Below are positions 8,383-18,081 of a stretch of 33,730 nucleotides of DNA, piece by piece; within the stretch, counting starts at the first letter, position 1; each line of letters opens with the position of its first letter. The DNA lies in NCBI GenBank assembly GCA_031279975.1, contig JAITHL010000102.1:1-33730 (forward strand). Reading direction: 5' to 3'. Source of the stretch: Treponema sp. Its GTDB lineage: Bacteria; Spirochaetota; Spirochaetia; Treponematales; Breznakiellaceae. Made by a program: the position numbers and the translations under genes. A model generated the notes under the pieces. The model ran no database searches. It had not been told where the DNA came from and worked only from the letters and a program-made list of their open reading frames with translations.

Positions 8383-10203
8383 TTACAGGGTATCGGGGGA
8401 ATCCAGATAGACCTGAATACGCATGGGGGCTTCAAGATACCCCGTGCGGCGTTTTTTAACATTAATCTCCATCAGGGCTACCCCTTGTTTTTCCTCCAGA
8501 TGAAAGCCCCGGATAGAAACCGGATCGTCTTCCGAAAGCCCCGCCTCATCGGCGATGGAACCCCGGACAACCTTTTTAACCAGAAATGAGGGGGAAAAGG
8601 CGCCTCCCAAGGACGGGGCGAGGATAAGGCCGATCAGGGGCGCGGCGATCCGTTCCCGGCTGTCAATCTTGGCCGCGGCTGCCAGGGGAAGATCGGGACG
8701 GGCAGCGGTGATCACTATCCGCCTGATTCCATCGGAAGTTTCCAGGGCGACCAGTTCCCCGGGCATAGCGGAGAACAGCACATCCTGGTACGCGGGAATA
8801 AGCCCTCCCTGGGGGGCGCTTATGACCCTGTCATTGATCTTCACAATAAAAGCGCCCTCGGGAAGCCGCTGTTCCCAAGCGGGGGTATTGGGGGCCACAT
8901 AGATGATCTCCGCTCCCTGCCTGGTTTCGCTGATGGTCAAGCCGAGCCAGGGGCGTTCCGCCTTCCCCCCCCGCATCATGGACGGCAAGGCGGCGGCCAG
9001 CCGTTCAGCGGGGACGGCAAAATTGAGCCCCTGGAACTGCTCTATGCCGGCAAACACAATGCCCACCAGCCGTCCCGCAAGGTCCACCACCGGACCGCCG
9101 GAATTGCCGTGGTTTACCGCCGCGTCGATCTGAATAACATCCCCAATTTGCAGGAAACGCCGCCCCAGGGCGGATACAATCCCGGCGGTAACGGTATTTT
9201 CCAAGCCCCCGGGGGAACCGATTGCCAGCACCGTATCCCCCACCTTGGGGACGGCCCAGTCTATCACGGAAAAGACATACTCCGGCGTTACTTCCGTTTT
9301 GATTAACGCGAGGTCCAAAGCCTTATCCCAGCCCAAAACCCTTGCGGGTATCCGGGGGCTGGCGGCGTCCCCCAGGCGGATAGACATCCGGGAATACCCC
9401 TTGTAGGAGGGATCAACCTCGCTGGCGATAACATGATAATTGGTTATCAGCAAGCCTGAGGAGTCCACAAAGAACGCGGACCCCAAAACCCTGTCAGGAA
9501 AGCTCCGGCCCTTTTCAATCCGCCATCCCCGGTCAATTAACACGGTGGCTACCCCTTTGATCATATCAGAGGCGCTGTCCCGGCCTTCCGCATAGGCCCG
9601 CAAGGATTCCTCCGCCTCCCGGCCCCGGCTGCCGGCGGCGGCCAGAAAAAAAGCCGCGGTCCGCCGTTGATAAACCGCCGCGGCCCGTTCCAGGAACAGG
9701 CGGGCGTCTTCAAATTCCAGGGGTTTCAGAGCGTGGGCCCGCGCGGCCCCCAAAAAAGCGGCCAGATTATTCCCCGCGGCTAGGGCGTGTTTCGCCTCCG
9801 CCAGGATAAAATCCGGCTCCGCGCCGGTATTTTCCACCGGTATCCCTAAGACCATGAGGGAACGGGCGTAGGAAGCCGCAAGGTCCCAGCGTTTTTGTGA
9901 AACCGCATTTCCCTGGAGGTCCTTCAGGGCGGCAAGGGCTTCCTGTTCCATTGTTTCCAAGCGGGACCGCAGTTCAAGGCTGCTGTATTCAGGCTGGACA
10001 TGGGGGGCATTATAGTAGGAGCGGAACATCCCGATAAGGTGCAACGCCCGGGCCGGGTCCCGCGGAATGGTTTGTTCTATATCGTTAATCCTGATCTCGC
10101 TGCTTGCTTGCAGGGGGATCAGCCGTTTTTCCGCCTTTGCGGGGGTCATACAAGCAACATACAAGGCGCTTATACCTGCCAAACAAAGTAACAATACTCG
10201 CAT
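8383..10203 (-). CDS. HtrA/DegP-like trypsin-type serine protease with PDZ-like C-terminus
   Basis: LLITNYHVIAS (His), LDLALIKTE (Asp), VNHGNSGGPVVDLAGRLVGIVF (Ser); C-terminal PDZ-like repeats; about 200-aa N-terminal extension; possible lipobox. Confidence 0.85.
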   Translation of the reverse strand: MRVLLLCLAGISALYVACMTPAKAEKRLIPLQASSEIRINDIEQTIPRDPARALHLIGMFRSYYNAPHVQPEYSSLELRSRLETMEQEALAALKDLQGNAVSQKRWDLAASYARSLMVLGIPVENTGAEPDFILAEAKHALAAGNNLAAFLGAARAHALKPLEFEDARLFLERAAAVYQRRTAAFFLAAAGSRGREAEESLRAYAEGRDSASDMIKGVATVLIDRGWRIEKGRSFPDRVLGSAFFVDSSGLLITNYHVIASEVDPSYKGYSRMSIRLGDAASPRIPARVLGWDKALDLALIKTEVTPEYVFSVIDWAVPKVGDTVLAIGSPGGLENTVTAGIVSALGRRFLQIGDVIQIDAAVNHGNSGGPVVDLAGRLVGIVFAGIEQFQGLNFAVPAERLAAALPSMMRGGKAERPWLGLTISETRQGAEIIYVAPNTPAWEQRLPEGAFIVKINDRVISAPQGGLIPAYQDVLFSAMPGELVALETSDGIRRIVITAARPDLPLAAAAKIDSRERIAAPLIGLILAPSLGGAFSPSFLVKKVVRGSIADEAGLSEDDPVSIRGFHLEEKQGVALMEINVKKRRTGYLEAPMRIQVYLDSPDTL

Positions 10204-10308
10204 GGTTATCCTTATGAGGGAACCGGGATTCCCGCAAGAACCTCAACCGCTCAGGCGGCGCCTGTCGCCGGGCGCGTCAGCGCCGCCGTTGAAAACGCGC
10301 TGGTATTT

Positions 10309-12069
10309 TCAACGTTCAGCGGTCTGGATGGTAAATTCTTTAATACCATCCTTATTGATGTCCCAGGACCGGTTAACCGTCCCGTCAGGAAAATACTCTT
10401 CCCCGGTTTCATAGATGCCGTCCCCGTCCCAATCGCTTTCAGCGGATGCCGCCGCCGGACGGTATTCAAAGGGATAGCCTTCCATCTGGCGGGCGGCGCC
10501 GGCCTTGACCGGCGGCGGCGCTTCGCGGCGGAAGTACCGGATGGTTTCAAGCCTCCCGTCCAAGTCCCTATCGACCTGCTGTATCCTGGGCAGTCCGAAA
10601 AGGAACTCGGTAATTGATACAATCCGTCCATTCAAATACTCCGCCCCCCTGAGGGGAACGCCCCGGGCAAGCTCTATCCGCTCCACCGCTCCCGCAAATT
10701 CCCCGCTGGGCTGTTCGATCATGGCGGCAAAGGCGCCGAGGGACCGTTTGGTCAGCCGGGAGGCCAAGACATCCCGGTCCGGATACAAAAGGCCCAGGGG
10801 AAAGCTCCCGCCGATTTCGGTGAACCGCACCAGGGTAACCGCAAAGTCCCGGGGCCTAAAGGTAAAGACGGTCTTTTCCAAAACGGCCCGCGATGCCCAC
10901 GGATACTGTTCCCAGGTAACGGCCGTTTTGATCCGCTCCCCCTCCGCTTCGGCGGCTATCGCAATCTCCGCCCTTACGGGGGTTCCCATACGGAAAAAGA
11001 TGCGCCATTCCGCTTCCCCATCCTGATCCTCGTCATAGGTATATTCCTCCATATACCCTTCCTGATACCGGGTGTAGGCTTCGGGAATCCCGTCCCTGTC
11101 AATATCATCAAATAAAACACCGGAAAAGCGGATAAGGTTTCGTTTAAAACTATCCCGCCCTTCATTATGCCGGAGGAGTCCGAATACTGACAGAATCAGG
11201 GCCTTATCCAGGATCAAGGTTTGATCCGGATGCTTTGCGGGCCTGAAAAGTTCCCGGATTGCGGCCTCCTCATCAATCACCCCCAAGCTGAGGGCAATGG
11301 GAACCGCATCGGGATTCGCGCCGTACTGGGCCCAGTAGGACGCCGCAAGACGGTAAGATTCGCCGGGGTCCTTGATAAAAGGCGCCGCCAAATAGGCCAG
11401 CTCCGGGTCGCCCTTTATCAAAAGGGGAAGCCGGCGCAGAACGGTAGCAATAAGATCGAGGTCCGGCTTTTCAGGATTCTTTTGAGCCCCATACCGAAAG
11501 AGCAGGCGCGCCATCCGGGGGTCCTGGGAATACTGTTCCAGCGCGTCCCCCAGGACGTTTCGGAACGCGCCGTAGTCCTTCAGGCCGAGCAAGGCCCGGA
11601 GCCGCAAATACAGTACCTCAGACCCTATGGAGGTATCGGCAGGGAAGCCCCGGAGGTCCTCCGGGGCGGGGGATATCCGGGCCAGGGTTTCCAGGGCTTC
11701 GGCATAGGCGCGGATATGGATCAGGAACTCCGCTTCCAGAAGCCGCGCCGCGTCCGCGTTGTAACGGCGCCACCGGTTTGCTTCGATGCCCTGCCGGAGG
11801 GTTTGCAGAATCAAACGCCGGGGGCTGTTTTCCCGCAAGGACAGCAAGGCTTGAAGATATGAAATATCCGACGCAACATCAATGAAATCATGGGCCCGTT
11901 GGAGGGCTTCCTTGGCGTCGGCCCACCGTTCTTCCGTTAAGGCATGTTGAATCCATGCGACATAACTATCCGCCACCGCCGCGTCCCCGGAAACAGGCGT
12001 CCGGTACTGGGCGGAAAGGACGCCTAGGGCCATAAGGAACAGACAAACCACCACTATTTGGCGTAACAC
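10309..12069 (-). CDS. Secreted protein with helical repeat-like N-terminus and multiple DxDxDG-type loops in the C-terminal half
   Basis: Signal peptide MLRQIVVVCLFLMALGVLSAQ; DIDRDGIPE, DEDQDGEAE, DRDLDGRLE, SDWDGDGIYE, DINKDGIKE. Confidence 0.65.
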   Translation of the reverse strand: MLRQIVVVCLFLMALGVLSAQYRTPVSGDAAVADSYVAWIQHALTEERWADAKEALQRAHDFIDVASDISYLQALLSLRENSPRRLILQTLRQGIEANRWRRYNADAARLLEAEFLIHIRAYAEALETLARISPAPEDLRGFPADTSIGSEVLYLRLRALLGLKDYGAFRNVLGDALEQYSQDPRMARLLFRYGAQKNPEKPDLDLIATVLRRLPLLIKGDPELAYLAAPFIKDPGESYRLAASYWAQYGANPDAVPIALSLGVIDEEAAIRELFRPAKHPDQTLILDKALILSVFGLLRHNEGRDSFKRNLIRFSGVLFDDIDRDGIPEAYTRYQEGYMEEYTYDEDQDGEAEWRIFFRMGTPVRAEIAIAAEAEGERIKTAVTWEQYPWASRAVLEKTVFTFRPRDFAVTLVRFTEIGGSFPLGLLYPDRDVLASRLTKRSLGAFAAMIEQPSGEFAGAVERIELARGVPLRGAEYLNGRIVSITEFLFGLPRIQQVDRDLDGRLETIRYFRREAPPPVKAGAARQMEGYPFEYRPAAASAESDWDGDGIYETGEEYFPDGTVNRSWDINKDGIKEFTIQTAER

Positions 12070-12083
12070 AACAACACCTCGAA

Positions 12084-13979
12084 TCAGGAGTCTTTTTCAG
12101 ATGATACCGCGGGAATATCCAGCAAACCAGCGCGTTCCCGGGGCGGAAGCTCTAAAAGGGTCCTTACCTCATCATCCAAGAGCGTTTCCCGGCTTATCAG
12201 CGCGTCAGCGAGTTTTTCCAATCCCCTTCTATTATCGGTCAGAATAGATTCCGCGGCGATCCGGGCCGCGTCTAGAATCTCTTTAACCGCCTGGTCAATC
12301 CGTTGGGCGGTATGTTCAGAATAATCCTTATGCCGGGCAATTTCCTTGCCCAAAAAAATAGGCTCATCCTCTTGCCCATAGGTTACCGGCCCCAAGGTTT
12401 CCGCCATGCCCCACTCGCATACCATGCGCCGGGCCATATCAGTGGCCTGCTCGATGTCCTGTTTGGTTCCCGTGGTGGTCTCGCTAAAAATGAGCTTCTC
12501 CGCCGCCCAGCCGCCATAGCAAATAACAATACGGTCTTCTATCCAGCCCCGGGTCCGGCTGTAACTATCCTCCTCGGGCAAAGACATGGCCATTCCCAGT
12601 GCCCGTCCGTGGGGAACAATGGTTACCTTGTGGAGGGGATCGGCGTTTTTCAGGTAATAATGGAGCAAGGCGTGTCCCGCCTCATGAATGGCGGTCATCC
12701 GCCGCTCCTTTTCAGATACCACCAGGGTTTTCCGGGCAACACCCATAAGTATCTTATCCCGCGCCTCCTCAAAATCAAACATTTCCACCGAGGTTCTATC
12801 CTTCCGGGCCGCAAAAAGGGCCGCTTCATTTACCAGATTAGCGATTTCAGCGCCGCTCATGCCGGGCGTAGCCCGGGCTAGCCGGGCAAGGTCGATGTCT
12901 TCCGCCAGGGGTATCTTGGCCGCGTGGATATTGAGTATTGCCTCCCGTTCCTTAATATCCGGCATGGCCACCACCACCGGCCGGTCAAAACGACCGGGGC
13001 GCAGCAAGGCGGGGTCCAGAACATCCGGCCGGTTCGTCGCGGCCAAGATGATCACCCCGTCTTTTGAATCAAACCCATCCATCTCAACCAGCAGCTGATT
13101 AAGGGTCTGCTCCCGCTCATCATGGCCGCCCCCATACCCGGCGCCGCGGGTCCGGCCCACGGCGTCCAGCTCGTCGATAAAGATGATACAGGGGGCGCTC
13201 CTCCGGCCCTGGTCAAAGAGGTCCCGGACCCGGCTTGCCCCAACGCCGACAAACATCTCCACAAAGTCCGAACCGGACATGTGAAAAAAGGCGACCCCCG
13301 CTTCCCCGGCTACGGCCCGGGCCATCAAGGTCTTTCCGGTTCCCGGCATACCGACCAGCAACACCCCCTTGGGTATACGGGCGCCCATTTTCGTAAACTT
13401 CTGGGGATCCTTCAGGAAGGACACCACCTCCTGTAACTCATATTTGGCGTCCGCCTGGCCGGCGACATCCGAAAAGGTAATCTTCTTCCCCTCATCCTGA
13501 TAGCGTTTGGCCCGGCTTTTCCCGAATTGAAAGGCCCTGTTCCCCGATCCCTGGATATTCCTGAACATGAACCACATAAATCCAAAGCCGATAACCCAGG
13601 GCAGAAATTCCAACAGGATGCGCCAGGGGCTTATACTGTTCGCCGCGCCGGATATGTCGATATTATTATCCCGGAGGCTTGGTATCAAGGCCGGGTCATG
13701 ATAGGGGATCAGGGTCTTAAAACGGACAACCTCACCGGGCATCTTCCCATAGGTTCCTTCGATAGTATTGCCGTCCACTATTTTTACCGCCCGGACCTCG
13801 CCGTCTTCCAGATACTTGGTAAACGCCGAGTAGGAAATTTCCTTTACCGCGTGGTTGTCCGCCCGGAAAAAATAAAGAGCCGAAATTCCCGCCGCAATAA
13901 GGAATAAAAACAAGGCCAGACGGTTCGCTTTGCCCCCCGGCAAAGACGGACGAAAGGGCGTCTTATTATTCTGCTCCAT
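12084..13979 (-). CDS. ftsH: ATP-dependent zinc metalloprotease FtsH
   Basis: [37 protein letters not shown], zinc motif [12 protein letters not shown]. Confidence 0.98.
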   Translation of the reverse strand: MEQNNKTPFRPSLPGGKANRLALFLFLIAAGISALYFFRADNHAVKEISYSAFTKYLEDGEVRAVKIVDGNTIEGTYGKMPGEVVRFKTLIPYHDPALIPSLRDNNIDISGAANSISPWRILLEFLPWVIGFGFMWFMFRNIQGSGNRAFQFGKSRAKRYQDEGKKITFSDVAGQADAKYELQEVVSFLKDPQKFTKMGARIPKGVLLVGMPGTGKTLMARAVAGEAGVAFFHMSGSDFVEMFVGVGASRVRDLFDQGRRSAPCIIFIDELDAVGRTRGAGYGGGHDEREQTLNQLLVEMDGFDSKDGVIILAATNRPDVLDPALLRPGRFDRPVVVAMPDIKEREAILNIHAAKIPLAEDIDLARLARATPGMSGAEIANLVNEAALFAARKDRTSVEMFDFEEARDKILMGVARKTLVVSEKERRMTAIHEAGHALLHYYLKNADPLHKVTIVPHGRALGMAMSLPEEDSYSRTRGWIEDRIVICYGGWAAEKLIFSETTTGTKQDIEQATDMARRMVCEWGMAETLGPVTYGQEDEPIFLGKEIARHKDYSEHTAQRIDQAVKEILDAARIAAESILTDNRRGLEKLADALISRETLLDDEVRTLLELPPRERAGLLDIPAVSSEKDS

Positions 13980-15483
13980 GCAAACCCCCGGTATCCCCTA
14001 ATATACAACAATAAAAGCCCTGCCCGGCCTCTTTTTCCGTTCTTTGCGCAAGAAGAACCGCCCCATTCCGGCTGATCCCGATAAAAGCGGCTACCCCATG
14101 GCTATCCTCTGCGGTTATACTATCAGCGCATCCAAAACGGCGGGACCGGTCAAGGGCTTTTTTCCGGGAAAACGAGCCGCTTCCCCCCCAAGATACTATA
14201 CGGTCGTCCCGGCGGGCGCTCCGGAACGCCAGGGGAAGCGCGGCAAAGAAGCATCCCGGACTGGCGCCGCTTCCTTGGCAAGCGGCCCGTACCGCAATCC
14301 GTATCCCCTTTATCTTATACCGTCCTGGGGCTTTAATCAACAGAGAAAATCCTGCCTCCTCCGCGCGAGGACGGGGCGTAAGGATAACCCGCCCCCCCCG
14401 CAGGCCGGCCCGCAGGGAGCCCATATCCACCGGCCCCCTGCCCTGGGAAAAAAGCCGTATGCTGATCCGCCGGATGCTGGAAGCGCGGTTCCCCCCAGGT
14501 CCGTCAGGGGTTCCCCGGCGGCTCGGCGCGTTCCGGCGGCCGCCGAGCAGCCGTCCGGCGGCCAAAAACAAGGCTTCCTCCCGCAGTATTTCCGGCTGGT
14601 TAAAAAACACGTCCCGGGATATTGCCAGAGCGCCTGTCCGCTCCCCCGCATCCCAGGATGAAACGCCTTCAGGGGCCGCGTATTCCCAGGGCAAACGCCG
14701 TTTTGCCTCCCCTTGCAAGAACTCCGCGGTATAGCGCTGCGTCTCGGCCAGATGAGCAAGCGAATGTTTCCAAAAGGGAAACCATGTATCCAAAAGGGGG
14801 ATCAGTTTATGCCGAATCCGGTTGCGCAGGTAGGAAGGATCGGCATTGGTAGAATCGGTTCGATAGGAAAGCCCCTGGGATTGGAGGTATTCCAGCACTT
14901 GGGAGCGATCCATACCCAGCAGGGGCCGTAAAATAAGCCCCCGGCTTGGGGGCATACTAGCCAATCCTCCGGGACCTGAACCCCGGAGCACCCGCATAAG
15001 CGCGGTTTCCAGCAGATCGTCCCAGGTATGGGCCACCAACACCCGCGCCGCGCCCCACCGAAGCGCCTCCCGGTTCCAAGCCCGATGGCGGACCTGCCGG
15101 GCCGCGGCTTCCAAACCAATACCCTGGGATTTCGCAATGCCTTGAATAAGCCCCGGCTGCGCTGTGCCAATAGTTACCGGAAGTCCTAAACAACGGCACA
15201 GGGCCTTAACCGCCTCCGCGTCCCCCAGGCGTTCTTCCCTTGGACGTATACCGTGATCCAGATGAAAACACCGGAGGATCAACCCCCGGTCTCGCATAAA
15301 ACAGGCCAAGGCGCTTACCATGGCGGTTGAATCCGCGCCGCCGGAAAGGGCCGCGATAAAACAAGCGCCCCGGGGCCATGCGCCGACGGCATCCGCCGCG
15401 CTTGTTTGAAATGCCTGGGAATTAACTTTTTGCGGTCTCGGCTGCGGCTTCCGCCCCGCCGGCGGCTTCTTCGGTCTTCGCAA
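13966..15483 (-). CDS. tilS: tRNA(Ile)-lysidine synthase TilS (start uncertain)
   Basis: PP-loop FIAALSGGADSTAMVSAL; HLDHGIRPRE; overlaps the ftsH start by 14 nt. The ORF start overlaps rplY by 62 nt, so the true start may lie downstream. Confidence 0.9.
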   Translation of the reverse strand: MRRPKKPPAGRKPQPRPQKVNSQAFQTSAADAVGAWPRGACFIAALSGGADSTAMVSALACFMRDRGLILRCFHLDHGIRPREERLGDAEAVKALCRCLGLPVTIGTAQPGLIQGIAKSQGIGLEAAARQVRHRAWNREALRWGAARVLVAHTWDDLLETALMRVLRGSGPGGLASMPPSRGLILRPLLGMDRSQVLEYLQSQGLSYRTDSTNADPSYLRNRIRHKLIPLLDTWFPFWKHSLAHLAETQRYTAEFLQGEAKRRLPWEYAAPEGVSSWDAGERTGALAISRDVFFNQPEILREEALFLAAGRLLGGRRNAPSRRGTPDGPGGNRASSIRRISIRLFSQGRGPVDMGSLRAGLRGGRVILTPRPRAEEAGFSLLIKAPGRYKIKGIRIAVRAACQGSGASPGCFFAALPLAFRSARRDDRIVSWGGSGSFSRKKALDRSRRFGCADSITAEDSHGVAAFIGISRNGAVLLAQRTEKEAGQGFYCCILGDTGGLHGAE

Positions 15484-16024
15484 ATTTAACCAAGGCGATA
15501 ACCTGATCGCCGCCGGAGATCAGCCGCACACCGGGGCCCAAGGGAAGGTCCCGGACATGGATAGACTGGTTTACCCCTAAGCCGGAAACATCCACATTGA
15601 ACCGTTCAGGAAGGTCCCGGGGCAAACATTCCACTTCAATATCATGGAGGGGCGCTTCCAGTATGCCCCCCTCCCGCACACCGGCGGGGTTCCCCTGAAT
15701 ATGGACCGGTACCCGGGCCCGAAGCAGCTTATCCCCCGCCACCTCATAAAAATCAACATGCAGGACCTTGCCGTCTATAATATTCCGCTGGGTATCCTTA
15801 ACAAATGCCTCATGGGTTTTTCCTTCAAGGTTAATGCTTACAATGGTGCTTTCGGAAATCCCTTTAACGCCGTTTAAAAATTCAAGGGCGTCCAGGTCTA
15901 TGGCAACCGCCTGGCCCGCATGCCCGTACATCACCCCTGGAATACGTCCAGCCCGCCGTATCCGCCTGGCGTCAGCGGAACCCGCGCCGGCCCGTTTACG
16001 GGCTGCAAAAACTACCTGACTCAT
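15422..16024 (-). CDS. rplY: 50S ribosomal protein L25/Ctc
   Basis: RRAGRIPGVMYG...HVDFYEV...VPVHIQGNPAGVREGGILE...LPRDLPERFNVDVSGL; TL5/CTC family layout. Confidence 0.95.
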   Translation of the reverse strand: MSQVVFAARKRAGAGSADARRIRRAGRIPGVMYGHAGQAVAIDLDALEFLNGVKGISESTIVSINLEGKTHEAFVKDTQRNIIDGKVLHVDFYEVAGDKLLRARVPVHIQGNPAGVREGGILEAPLHDIEVECLPRDLPERFNVDVSGLGVNQSIHVRDLPLGPGVRLISGGDQVIALVKFAKTEEAAGGAEAAAETAKS

Positions 16025-16089
16025 GTATCACTCCTGTACATGGAGCTTCTTCCAAAACCCCGCCGGTTCTAAAAGAACGCATCCTTAGC

Positions 16090-16160
16090 TGGGACGACAG
16101 GGTTCGAACCTGTGCATGCCGGAGCCAAAACCCGGTGGCTTACCACTTGCCTACGTCCCA
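16090..16160 (-). tRNA. tRNA-Gln (TTG anticodon)
   Basis: Reverse complement TGGGACGTAGGCAAGTGGTAAGCCACCGGGTTTTGGCTCCGGCATGCACAGGTTCGAACCCTGTCGTCCCA; loop TTTTGGC; T-arm GGTTCGAACC. Confidence 0.93.
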
Positions 16161-16166
16161 ATAATT

Positions 16167-16448
16167 TCACCATTCCACTGACATATCATCCTGCACATTG
16201 CCAAAGTCATAACGGTCCAGGATACGCTTTTGCAACTCGGCCCGGAATTCGGGATGTATCGGATGGGCCACATCCTTATATTCCCCGGCCCGGGTTTTCC
16301 GGCTCGGCATGGCTATGAACACGCCGCTTTTCCCTTCGATAATTTTTACATTATGCACCACAAAGCAATCATCAAAGGTAACGGTAACATAGGCCTTTAA
16401 CTTACCCTCCCCGGCTACTTTACGGACTCGAATATCGGTAATCTCCAT
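16167..16448 (-). CDS. spoVG: Septation regulator / RNA-binding protein SpoVG
   Basis: MEITDIRVRKVAGEGKLKAYVTVTFDDCFVVHNVKIIEGKSGVFIAMPSRKT...DVAHPIHPEFR. Confidence 0.97.
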   Translation of the reverse strand: MEITDIRVRKVAGEGKLKAYVTVTFDDCFVVHNVKIIEGKSGVFIAMPSRKTRAGEYKDVAHPIHPEFRAELQKRILDRYDFGNVQDDMSVEW

Positions 16449-16479
16449 GACGCGCTCCTTCCATTAGGCTCAGGTTTGA

Positions 16480-17427
16480 TTAGTCATATTGTACTACCGC
16501 ATGCGCGGAACGCGCAAGAAAAAACGTTACCCGCGCAAACATCCACCGTTCCGCTAACCCATGAACCGCCGCCGCCGCCGCTCCTTTTTGCGTAAATACG
16601 CCAAAGCAGGTTGACCCCGCTCCTGATAAACCCTGGAAAGCCGCGCCCAGGGCCGCTAAATCCGCCAGCATACGCCGGTATGCTTCCCGGCGCTCCCGCG
16701 CGCCGGTCTGTAAAAAAACAGGCAGAAAGTCATTCCTATAGGGCCAGGAATCAGGGCTCCCCGCCAGGGCGCGCAGTAAATCCCCCCGGGGCGCCCCCTT
16801 CCCGCCGTCCTTTGGTTCTTGCGAAGCGCTCCGAAAAGCGTCCAGCGAATCAAAGGCTTCTCCGGTTCCGCTGGGAAAGCCTGGATTAACCAGGAGTATC
16901 CAATAGGGCCCCGGCATTGGCAAGGGCTCTATCACTTCCCCCCTTCCGCGCACCCAGGCCGCGCCGCCGGTCAAAAAAAAGGGCACATCGCTTCCCAAGG
17001 AGGCAGCCATGCTTGCCAAAACTTCCCGGGAAAGCCTGGTTCCGGCCAGGGCATCCAAGGCCAACAGGGTGGATGCCGCGTCAGAGGACCCGCCGCCCAG
17101 TCCGCCCCCTAGGGGTATCCGTTTATACAAACAAATTCGCAGGGGCTTGTCAAACCCGGTACGGGCTTTGAACAGGGCAAGCGCCCGGGCGATACTGTTT
17201 TGGTCCGCCGGAATAGGACCGCAGGCGCCCGCCGGGGCGCCTATCATTGTAATACCCCCATCCGGCGTACCGGCCCCGGCTTCATCCAACTCAAAGCGCA
17301 GGGTATCTCCAAAGGCAAGACTTAGAACGATGCTTTCCAGATCATGAAAACCATCGGCCCGCCGGTCCCCCACCTGTAAATGGAGATTAATCTTCGCGGG
17401 CGCCTGGATGCTACAAGACCTTTTCAT
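16480..17427 (-). CDS. ispE: 4-diphosphocytidyl-2-C-methyl-D-erythritol kinase
   Basis: APAKINLHLQVGDRRADGFHDLESIV; KRIPLGGGLGGGSSDAASTLLAL; LSGAGSTCFGVF (GHMP kinase motifs). Confidence 0.96.
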   Translation of the reverse strand: MKRSCSIQAPAKINLHLQVGDRRADGFHDLESIVLSLAFGDTLRFELDEAGAGTPDGGITMIGAPAGACGPIPADQNSIARALALFKARTGFDKPLRICLYKRIPLGGGLGGGSSDAASTLLALDALAGTRLSREVLASMAASLGSDVPFFLTGGAAWVRGRGEVIEPLPMPGPYWILLVNPGFPSGTGEAFDSLDAFRSASQEPKDGGKGAPRGDLLRALAGSPDSWPYRNDFLPVFLQTGARERREAYRRMLADLAALGAAFQGLSGAGSTCFGVFTQKGAAAAAVHGLAERWMFARVTFFLARSAHAVVQYD

Positions 17428-17545
17428 GCGGGCAGGCGTTATCCCCTAATGGGGCTAGTATAGAAAAAAAAGATAAGTCTGTAAAGCGGCTTGGCCGAAT
17501 TTTTCCAAATATCCCTAAAATATCAACAGGGGCCGTAAAAACCAG

Positions 17546-17575
17546 TTGACAGATACTGAATATCTCCCTTATGTT
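17546..17575 (+). promoter_or_regulatory. Candidate sigma70-like promoter upstream of the hairpin leader
   Basis: TTGACA (17546-17551), 18-nt spacer, TATGTT (17570-17575). Confidence 0.4.
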
Positions 17576-17590
17576 TCAAGAGAAATCAGA

Positions 17591-17712
17591 GGCTGCCGCA
17601 AAACTGAAGTTTTGCGACAGCAGCCGCTGAGAACAGCGGTTTTGTCGGACTTTAGTCCGCGCCCGTAGGGCGAAAAACCGCAAGGGCTTGCGCAAAACCA
17701 ACCAGGTTTTGC
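17591..17712 (+). repeat. Array of six small hairpins in the leader of the acidic-protein gene
   Basis: GGCTGC[CGCAAAACTGAAGTTTTGCG]ACAGCAGCC; CCGCTGAGAACAGCGG; CGGACTTTAGTCCG; CGCCCGTAGGGCG; GCAAGGGCTTGC; GCAAAACCAACCAGGTTTTGC. Confidence 0.8.
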
Positions 17713-17747
17713 AACAAGCTCATCATATAACCTATACGGAGAATGTT

Positions 17748-18023
17748 ATGGTTCTATACGAGCCCATGGATAATCCGCGTAATAACGCGGACGGCCTCGC
17801 CCTCATGCCCGTTTGTCATGAAGGCCGTACTGATCTTCCCTATCCGGTGTTTTTATTCGATGACGACGATCTTGACGACGACGATTTTGACGACATGGAT
17901 GACGATTTTGAGGACGACTTTGAGGACGATTATGAAGACGAGGACGAGGATGATTTTGATGAGGACGAGGACGAGGATTTTGACTATGAAGAAGATGTAG
18001 AGTATGACGATTTTGATGAGTAA
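17748..18023 (+). CDS. Small, extremely acidic Asp/Glu-rich protein of unknown function
   Basis: Likely start MVLYEPMDNPRN at 17748 with cggaga RBS; C-terminal half is DDDDLDDDDFDDMDDDFEDDFEDDYEDEDEDDFDEDEDEDFDYEEDVEYDDFDE. Longer in-frame ORF from 17688 lacks support. Confidence 0.7.
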   Translation: MVLYEPMDNPRNNADGLALMPVCHEGRTDLPYPVFLFDDDDLDDDDFDDMDDDFEDDFEDDYEDEDEDDFDEDEDEDFDYEEDVEYDDFDE

Positions 18024-18031
18024 GGGAAACC

Positions 18032-18081
18032 AGGGCAAGGCTGCGTAAAGGGAAAGTTCCCCGGTTACGCGGCCTTGCTCT
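18032..18081. terminator. Bidirectional hairpin between convergent genes
   Basis: GGGCAAGGCTGCGTAA (18033-18048) pairs with TTACGCGGCCTTGCTC (18065-18080), 16 bp with two G-U wobbles; lies between the stop codons; no clear U-tract. Confidence 0.5.

Noticed and set aside
11221-11862. 213-aa plus-strand ORF
   Set aside because: Antisense to the signal-peptide-bearing secreted protein gene; no independent support.
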